Of a stretch of 12,122 nucleotides of DNA, positions 7,080 through 12,122 are shown one piece after another. Source of the stretch: Chrysochromulina tobinii (taxonomy: Eukaryota > Haptophyta > Prymnesiales > Chrysochromulinaceae); NCBI GenBank assembly GCA_001275005.1, contig JWZX01002484.1, positions 1 to 12,122 on the forward strand. The letters run 5' to 3'. The notes below the pieces were generated by a model. That model was not told where the DNA came from, ran no database searches, and worked only from the letters and a program-made list of their open reading frames with translations. The translations under genes and the position numbers were made by a program. Each line of letters begins with the position of its first letter. The stretch's first letter is position 1.

Positions 7080-8316
7080 GCACATCGTACGGAGGGAGCT
7101 CTGCCACCGGTCGATGGGAGCTCGGCCATGGGTCATGGTGCGCAAAGGCAGCCTCCTCGACGTTACGCGTGGCGAGGTGGCAGATCTGCCAGAGCGGCAG
7201 GATGTCGAAGGGCTGTTCGACTTGCACCCCAAGCTCTTCGATGCCGAGGAAGATGTATGCGGTGGCAGTCGTGAAGAAGACCACAGCGAGCGGCGGCATA
7301 CTCCCTACGAGGGCGAGCGGCATCGCGAGCAGCCACAGGCAGAGGGAGCGAACGACGTGGCGGGTCATGGTGGGTGGGATGGGCGATGTGAAGAGTCGCT
7401 CGATGCCTCCAATGACGGAGTAGAGCTCGAGTAGGTTGAGCTCGAGCTTCGAGTGGAGATGTGCCGCGAGCTTGCCATTCGCGTACTGCGTGTACAGCAG
7501 CCTCCGTATCTGGCCAATGATCGCCACCGTAGGCGAGCGCTGCTTGAGCAGCCAGCCCACCTCCTCGTCAGAGAGCACCGCGCGCAGGACATCCTCGGCC
7601 ACCTCCCCGTCTCGAAGACGCGCCTTCAAGACCCACCCGAAGACTGCCATGTAGCGGACGAGATGGTACGCCTCGGCCGTTGGGTACCCGTCCTGCTCGT
7701 CGGGCGCCAGAAAGGTGATCGCGCCGCTCGCAATCTCGCGCCCGAGCGTGATCACCTTACCCATGAGAGCGCGCGCCTCCGCCAGTCGCTCGTAGGCCGC
7801 ATTGTTCCGAAAGGCGAGCACGAGGCCGATCGCAGTGCCCTGGAGCTGCAGCGCCACCGGCGAGATTGGCAGCCGGCTGCCAAGGAGCACGACCACCCCG
7901 GTCCAAGCCGTCACGAACGCGGTGCGCGAGAGCACCGCGCGCAGCACGGAGCTGCTCCGCCATCCAGTTACGTATTTTTTCCAGCGGTTAAAGGGCGACA
8001 AACCAGCGTGCTGGGCCCAGGTGTCGTGCGTGAACAGTTTCTCGTCCGTAGGGGAATCAAAGCGTGTCCTCCCAATCTTTCGGATCAGCGCAGCCGACAC
8101 GTACTCCGTGGCTCGCAGCTCGTGCACCCTCGCGAGCTGGCGCTGGAGGATCTGCGAGCGGTGGAGGAGATCTCCAGCTTCGAGCTGGCGGCTATGCGTC
8201 GGGCACATGAATACGCCAAACGTCACGCGGCATGTGCATGTCGGTCCATACAAGCGAGCAGGTGCCCACGTGGCACTGACGGCTGCCAGGCCTATCAAGA
8301 GGATACAAAGCACCAT
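7021..8316 (-). CDS. Bestrophin-like anion channel, probably plastid-targeted
   Basis: This is a single-exon protein of 431 residues. ATG 8316 is chosen; the open frame continues upstream only to a GTG at 8376. It belongs to the bestrophin/UPF0187 (RFP-TM) chloride-channel family. Markers are SRTAFVTAWTGVVVLLG (first membrane helix, about 130-146), LQGTAIGLVLAFRNNAAYER (about 158-177, matching the family's FRxNxAYxRxxEAR), two hydrophobic helices at about 322-358, and GVQVEQPFDILPLWQIC (363-379). The N-terminus is a signal peptide (MVLCILLIGLAAVSA) followed by TWAPARLYG, which resembles the ASA-FAP import motif with Trp in the aromatic position, then a basic stretch. This points to a secondary plastid. 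Plastid bestrophins act as Cl- or HCO3- channels of thylakoids, for example VCCN1 and algal BST proteins; a thylakoid role here is inferred. The last about 20 residues come from a tandem duplication and look lineage-specific. Confidence 0.88.
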   Translation of the reverse strand: MVLCILLIGLAAVSATWAPARLYGPTCTCRVTFGVFMCPTHSRQLEAGDLLHRSQILQRQLARVHELRATEYVSAALIRKIGRTRFDSPTDEKLFTHDTWAQHAGLSPFNRWKKYVTGWRSSSVLRAVLSRTAFVTAWTGVVVLLGSRLPISPVALQLQGTAIGLVLAFRNNAAYERLAEARALMGKVITLGREIASGAITFLAPDEQDGYPTAEAYHLVRYMAVFGWVLKARLRDGEVAEDVLRAVLSDEEVGWLLKQRSPTVAIIGQIRRLLYTQYANGKLAAHLHSKLELNLLELYSVIGGIERLFTSPIPPTMTRHVVRSLCLWLLAMPLALVGSMPPLAVVFFTTATAYIFLGIEELGVQVEQPFDILPLWQICHLATRNVEEAAFAHHDPWPSSHRPVAELPPYDVLTFGRGPVWTSVPLPETAS

Positions 8317-8635
8317 TTTTGGGCTTACTTGTTTTTCGCGTACGACGTGTGTGAATGTGAACGTGAACGTTATCACGACAGACGCGACAACCGGTGCTAC
8401 GGCACTGTTACTGAATGTATGTCTGTGTGACTTCTACATTGTAACACGACGACCAACACGAAAGCTTTTACGTGACGTCAACATCGAACAGCGGACAGGC
8501 GACCACCCAAATTGCGACAATCGGTGCGACGGCAAACTGTTTTAAAAAAGTGGGGTGCCGACGTCACACGGCCCCGCAACACCTTCGAGTACCATTTCAT
8601 GCATATGCATGTTCCATGTCCACGCAGGTGTGTGG
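8317..8635. other. Bestrophin promoter / DUF21 gene 3' flank
   Basis: Both neighbours are on the minus strand, so this 319-base spacer holds the bestrophin promoter and 5' UTR at its left and the DUF21 gene 3' UTR at its right. It contains a gtgaat/gtgaac hexamer-like run near 8351-8370 and a perfect 14-bp palindrome catgcatatgcatg at 8598-8611. No gene is recognised. Confidence 0.45.
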
Positions 8636-9751
8636 CTACACGCCGTCCGCAGCGGCAACACGTCCGCTGACGTCGTCTGCCACGTTGGGCAGGAGGCGGG
8701 TTGAGGCGGTGCGAAGAGACCCTCCTCGCGACAGCGCTGAGTCGTTCCAGCTACGCCTTCGAGGGATGGGAGCTGAGTACGCTCGAAGGAGGCTGCTCGA
8801 GCCCACCTCATCAGCGTCATCAGTGGCCTCACCCTCATGGCCTAGCCAGCAGTCGAGCAATTTCGCAACGGGCCATGAGATCGGTGACGTCACGATGAGC
8901 AGCACGCGGATCAAGGGAGAGAGGAAGGCGGCGATGCGCATCTGCGAGGGCCCCGTCATGATCGCCGAGGGCAGAATCTCACCGAAGACGAGCACGCACG
9001 TAATCGAGATGAGGATCGACGTCTGCTCGTCGACGAGGTAATTCATAAAGATGGGCAGAGCCTCATTGGCGGCAGCGTTGCACAGGAGCAGGGTGACGAG
9101 TAGGTGATGGTGCGAGGCGAGCACCGGCAAGATCATCGCCGCCTGGCGCTTCTCATGCTCCGAGCCCTCGAGTTGCTTGCGCTTGAGCTTCACGGGGTCG
9201 AGGCTGACCACGCCCAACGTGCACCCAGCCATGATGCCAGCAGTCGTGATCAGAGCAGCTATGATGCCGAGGAACTCGTAAAACTCCGGATTGGGGGGCG
9301 TTAGGTAATCGTACGTGCACGGTGCAGGCGGCGGCGGCGGTGATGGTGACGGCGGAGTCGATGGTGGTGGCGGCGGCGATGGTGGTGACGGCGGTGATGA
9401 GGGTGGTGATGAGGGTGGCGGTGGGGATGGCGGCGAAGCTGGTGGGGATGGCGGTGGTGGTGGCGAGAATGGCGCTGCTGATGACGACGAGGATTGTGGT
9501 ACTGGCGGTGGCGAGGCTGACGGAGGCGATGGATAGGCTGCTGCAGCCTCGAGAGGATGGCCAGTTACGCGGCGAGCCGCGTAAACGACTCCAGCGTACG
9601 TGACCGTTTCCGCGTGTTCAGTAGCAGCGTCGAGCGGGGTCAGCTCGAGGATCAGCGCTGCCGTAGAACCTAACGCTTGAGGCTCTGGCGCTGGCGATAC
9701 CCGCGGCGCGGCCACGGCCAATAGGTATACCGGGAGCGCCGATGAAGCCAT
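8636..9751 (-). CDS. DUF21/CNNM-type membrane protein with proline-rich N-terminal region and no CBS domains
   Basis: The open frame encodes 371 residues from ATG 9751. A signal-peptide-like start (MASSALPVYLLAVAAP) leads into about 55 unremarkable residues. A Pro/Ser tract at about 73-143 follows, made of SPP/SPPPP units like hydroxyproline-rich cell-wall proteins. The DUF21 domain (about 157-305) matches CNNM/CorC-family cation transport proteins: AGCTLGVVSLDPVKLKRKQ, ILPVLASHHHLLVTLLLCNA, NEALPIFM, VLVFGEILPSA. In CNNM proteins this domain precedes a CBS pair and the group is linked to Mg2+ efflux. Here the frame ends about 65 residues after DUF21 with a Ser/Arg-rich tail and no CBS sequence, and the space to the next gene is too small for one. 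A GTGAGG donor directly after GHEG and a TACTCAG acceptor suggest an optional frame-neutral intron. Transport activity is an inference. Confidence 0.82.
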   Translation of the reverse strand: MASSALPVYLLAVAAPRVSPAPEPQALGSTAALILELTPLDAATEHAETVTYAGVVYAARRVTGHPLEAAAAYPSPPSASPPPVPQSSSSSAAPFSPPPPPSPPASPPSPPPPSSPPSSPPSPPSPPPPPSTPPSPSPPPPPAPCTYDYLTPPNPEFYEFLGIIAALITTAGIMAGCTLGVVSLDPVKLKRKQLEGSEHEKRQAAMILPVLASHHHLLVTLLLCNAAANEALPIFMNYLVDEQTSILISITCVLVFGEILPSAIMTGPSQMRIAAFLSPLIRVLLIVTSPISWPVAKLLDCWLGHEGEATDDADEVGSSSLLRAYSAPIPRRRSWNDSALSRGGSLRTASTRLLPNVADDVSGRVAAADGV

Positions 9752-9909
9752 CGATCCTCGAGCGTTCCTGTGGAAACGTGAAACGTGTTTACAGGTACAC
9801 AAAGGCACTCATTCAAAGGGAGAAACGGTGCGGACAGCTCAGAACCTCATCAACGGAAACAAGAAAACTGGAGCACGTTCACAGTCTTCACAATTTGTCG
9901 TGAATTCTT
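9752..9909. promoter_or_regulatory. 158-bp divergent promoter region, DUF21 / ARM-U-box
   Basis: The two genes start outward from this short spacer, so it must contain both 5' ends. Most of it (9797-9904) is the 108-bp direct repeat that recurs at 11928-12035. The first ATG of the ARM gene follows the repeat by six bases, so the repeat probably forms much of that gene's 5' UTR or core promoter. Confidence 0.6.
9797..9904 (+). repeat. 108-bp direct repeat, copy A (upstream of ARM/U-box gene)
   Basis: It aligns without gaps to 11928-12035 with 6 mismatches in 108 (94% identity), including a 46-base identical block. Translated in the shared open frame, the six differences change five residues, so the conservation is not of a protein. 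It ends six bases before the ATG at 9910. Confidence 0.95.
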
Positions 9910-11502
9910 ATGTTGTCCCGCCAAGTCCCGCTGGCCGAGCGCGTGGCGCTCACGTTGGAGCGCCACGCCAAGGAGCTCTGTGAGCTCACAAATCGTCACA
10001 TGAGCGCTGACGAGAGGGAGGCCGTCGCGCTCGCGATCCCAATCCTCGTGCAGCTTCTCAAGGGCGGCCATGGAGCCTCGGCAGCTGCACTGGCGATTGA
10101 CCACCTTGCCGTCAACAGCGCCGCGAACAAGAACGCCATCCGTGAGGCGGGCGCCATCGCGCCGCTCGTGGCGATGCTGCAGGCGGGGGCTGGCTCGGAG
10201 GCGGCGACGAATGCGGCGGGCGCGCTGTGCTGCCTGGCCATCTCAAACGACACCAACCGGAACGCCATCTGTGAGGCGGGCGCCATCGCACCGCTCGTGG
10301 TGCTGCTGCAGGCGGGGGCTGGCTCAAAGGCGGCGACGAATGCGGCGGCTGCACTGTGGAGCCTCGCCAACTCAACCGACAGCAACCGGAACGCCATCTG
10401 TGAGGCGGGCGCCATCGCGCCGCTCGTGGTGCTGCTGCAGGCGGGGGCTGGCTCGAAGGCGGCGACGAATGCGGCGGGCGCGCTGTGGAACCTCGCCACC
10501 TCAAACGACACCAACAAGAACGCCATCTGTGAGGCGGGCGCCATCGCGCCGCTCGTGGCGCTGCTGCAGGCGGGGACTGGCTCAGAGGCGGCGACGAAGG
10601 CGGCGGGCGCGCTGCGGAACCTCGCCACCTCAAACGACACCAACCGGAACGCAATCCGCGAGGCGGGCGCCATCGCGCCGCTCGTGGTGCTGCTGCAGGC
10701 GGGGGCTGGCTCGGAGGCGGCAATGAATGCGGCGGGCGCGCTGCGGAATCTCTCAGACAGCCCCACTTGTTGCCTAGCCATTCTCGTCGCCCTCGCCAAC
10801 GCCGCCACGCCTCTTGACGCCTTCCCTTACCTTCAGCGAAAGCTCCGCTCAGTTGCGACGGAGCGGCTGCAGCGCACCGAGGCGGGCGAGGATGCTGCTG
10901 CACTGGAGGCGGCGCTGGCGATGGCGACGGCCATGGGCACGACAGACGAGGCGATGACAGCACGCGTGCACTTGCGGCTCGTTGAGCTGCGGACGGCGGC
11001 GACGCGGCGCGCGCGGCGCGAGTCCGTCGGGCTGAACGTGGCGCTGCCTGCTGATTTCACATGCCCGATCACGTACGACAAGATGAAGGATCCGGTGGTC
11101 GCATCCGATGGCCATTCCTACGAGCGCAGCGCGATTGAGGAGGTCCTCCGCGGCCCGCACCCCATCAGCCCGCTCACGCGCGCGACGCTCGGTACGGCGC
11201 TGGTGCCAAACCTCAACCTGCGGCGGCGCATCGAAGAGCACGAGGCAGAGCTCGATCGGATGGCCGAGCAGATGGCGGCGCGCATGGCCGGCGTGGCTGC
11301 CGAGGCCGAGGAGAAGGCAGCGGCCGCCATGGCAGCGGCGAAGGCGGAGGCAGAGGCGGCGAAGGCGGAGATTGAGGCGCTGCGGCAGCAGCTCAAGGCC
11401 AAGAAGCGAGGGCGTGCTGGTGTGGAGGGCGAGGATGAAGACGACGACGAGGAGGGGCAGCACGCGCCCAAGCGGCGCGCGTCGTCGCGGCGCTCCTCGT
11501 AG
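9910..11502 (+). CDS. ARM-repeat / U-box protein, putative E3 ubiquitin ligase
   Basis: This is a single-exon gene of 530 residues. A degenerate ARM unit (about 40-72) precedes five near-identical 43-residue ARM repeats (73-287) with the core AIxEAGAIAPLVxLLQAGxG. A helical linker follows, then a U-box (about 380-447: FTCPITYDKMKDPVVASDGH, YERSAIEEVL, PISPLTR, LVPNLNLRRRIEE), an Ala/Glu-rich coiled coil (about 438-500), an acidic patch (EGEDEDDDEE) and a basic tail (KRRASSRR) that could be a nuclear localisation signal. The U-box recruits an E2 ubiquitin-conjugating enzyme and the ARM superhelix probably binds substrate. Plant PUB-ARM ligases place the U-box before the ARM repeats; here the order is reversed. 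The start ATG 9910 lies just after the 108-bp repeat. Confidence 0.9.
   Translation: MLSRQVPLAERVALTLERHAKELCELTNRHMSADEREAVALAIPILVQLLKGGHGASAAALAIDHLAVNSAANKNAIREAGAIAPLVAMLQAGAGSEAATNAAGALCCLAISNDTNRNAICEAGAIAPLVVLLQAGAGSKAATNAAAALWSLANSTDSNRNAICEAGAIAPLVVLLQAGAGSKAATNAAGALWNLATSNDTNKNAICEAGAIAPLVALLQAGTGSEAATKAAGALRNLATSNDTNRNAIREAGAIAPLVVLLQAGAGSEAAMNAAGALRNLSDSPTCCLAILVALANAATPLDAFPYLQRKLRSVATERLQRTEAGEDAAALEAALAMATAMGTTDEAMTARVHLRLVELRTAATRRARRESVGLNVALPADFTCPITYDKMKDPVVASDGHSYERSAIEEVLRGPHPISPLTRATLGTALVPNLNLRRRIEEHEAELDRMAEQMAARMAGVAAEAEEKAAAAMAAAKAEAEAAKAEIEALRQQLKAKKRGRAGVEGEDEDDDEEGQHAPKRRASSRRSS
10126..10770 (+). repeat. Five 129-bp tandem ARM-repeat units
   Basis: Units start at 10126, 10255, 10384, 10513 and 10642, each exactly 129 bp (43 codons) and very similar at the DNA level. 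Variation is concentrated at a few codons, such as R/C before EAG, V/A before xLLQ, S-E/S-K, and the residues before NLA. The uniform length and low silent divergence point to recent expansion or homogenisation. Confidence 0.93.
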
Positions 11503-11927
11503 AGTGCTGCGCCCGCGGGAGCGCGTACGGGCGTGGGCGGGGCTCGGCGACCACTCGAGTCTGGACGTTGACAACGAAACCATACGGGTTCCGCGTTCGG
11601 AGCGGTGATGCGGTCGTGTGTGACGCACCTTCGGCATTGAGCTAACCAGTACAACTCTGGCTCGATAACGTTCTAGCAGGGCGCTCTGTGATGGTCAAAT
11701 ATCTCAAAACCATGTGGGTGAAAAGACAACCGAACGTCCCAGGCTGTCTTGGGTGCATGTGGGTGGTAGCGTGACACGAGTTAGAATTCAGTGAGAGAAT
11801 GAGAGAAAAAGAACAGGACCACACAGTACAGCGGCGCTCATGCAGGCGCGTCCACGGGGGGGCGCGCTTACATGACTAATGGCAACAGGCCAGCGAGCGG
11901 GGCGCATGTGTGAGTGAGTCAGTGTTG
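11503..11927. other. Downstream flank of ARM/U-box gene, no gene recognised
   Basis: These 425 bases hold the presumed 3' UTR and intergenic DNA. The open frame at 11642-11824 (-) has no domain, and no RNA gene or hairpin terminator is evident. The stretch ends where the second 108-bp repeat begins. Confidence 0.45.
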
Positions 11928-12035
11928 ACACAAAGGCGCTCATTCGTAGGGATAAACGGTGCGGACAGCTCAGAACTTCATCAACGGAAACAAGAAAACT
12001 GGAGCACGTTCACAGTCTTCACACTTTGTCGTGAA
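11928..12035 (+). repeat. 108-bp direct repeat, copy B
   Basis: This is the same orientation and length as copy A at 9797-9904, with an offset of exactly 2,131 bp. Similarity stops abruptly at both ends: upstream is gtgttg versus aggt, and downstream ctaga replaces the ATG-containing ttcttatg. No ARM-gene start follows within the last 87 bases of the window. Confidence 0.95.
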
Positions 12036-12122
12036 CTAGACGAAACGCGCGGCGCAAGGCGCCTCGCGGATGATCGTGCGACGATGGATTGATATGACAC
12101 CAAGTATCCCTTACCACACTCA

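Noticed and set aside
2240-8413. Shared 14-base string cggcactgttactg at 2240 and 8400
   Set aside because: One match of this length in 12 kb is within reach of chance and the flanks do not align.
7453-8430. 325-codon plus-strand open frame opposite the bestrophin gene
   Set aside because: It has no recognisable domain; it is a GC-bias shadow of the minus-strand gene with strong family motifs.
9315-9536. Gly/Asp-rich plus-strand open frame
   Set aside because: It is the antisense of the proline/serine tract in the DUF21 protein.
10126-10770. Regular direct repeats as a CRISPR-like array
   Set aside because: The units are contiguous, 129 bp, in frame and protein-coding, with no repeat-spacer alternation.
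10112-10963. Repeat-rich minus-strand open frames opposite the ARM array
   Set aside because: Their periodicity is simply that of the 129-bp ARM units; the plus frame gives canonical ARM and U-box sequence.
11910-12092. Open frame through repeat copy B as a gene related to copy A
   Set aside because: Five of six differences between the copies change residues and the frames diverge at once outside the repeat, so the conservation is not that of a protein.

Overview
The window looks like nuclear DNA of a photosynthetic alga with a secondary plastid, most probably a haptophyte (Emiliania/Chrysochromulina type). The reasons are strong GC-rich coding bias, short spliceosomal introns (GT-AG plus one GC-AG), extensin-like Pro/Ser tracts, ARM-repeat and MORN-repeat genes, and two proteins with plastid-type N-termini. 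The lineage is inferred from style; no marker gene fixes it.

Layout from left to right: a 21-bp GC-rich tandem repeat at the edge, perhaps the end of a neighbouring gene. A DUF3110 protein on + (two exons, 296-982). A methionine-R-sulfoxide reductase, MsrB, on - (two exons joined across a GC-AG intron, 1550-2103). An intergenic stretch with a perfect 25-bp inverted repeat (2275-2354). A membrane-anchored J-domain protein on - (2937-3437). A four-exon MORN-repeat gene on + (3843-6480). A bestrophin-like anion channel on - with a W-A-P plastid-import-like cleavage motif (7021-8316). A DUF21/CNNM-type membrane protein with a long proline-rich N-terminal region and no CBS domains on - (8636-9751). 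An ARM-repeat/U-box protein, a putative E3 ubiquitin ligase, on + (9910-11502).

The genes are not an operon and share no single pathway. Neighbours are mostly convergent (DUF3110/MsrB, MORN/bestrophin) or divergent (J-protein/MORN, CNNM/ARM-U-box). Themes are plastid physiology (DUF3110, bestrophin), redox repair and proteostasis (MsrB, J-protein, U-box ligase), and membrane transport or scaffolding (bestrophin, DUF21, MORN).

The most striking signals are structural. A 108-bp direct repeat (94% identical, no gaps) lies just upstream of the ARM/U-box gene and again 2,131 bp later, downstream of it. The MORN gene carries three introns at non-equivalent positions of its repeated modules, one of them filled with tandem repeats whose unit resembles a 3' splice site. 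A 50-bp tandem duplication lies at the end of the bestrophin coding region and supplies its stop codon. I see no mobile-element proteins, rRNA, tRNA or CRISPR array. Exon structures were inferred by reading frame and family conservation, without transcripts.
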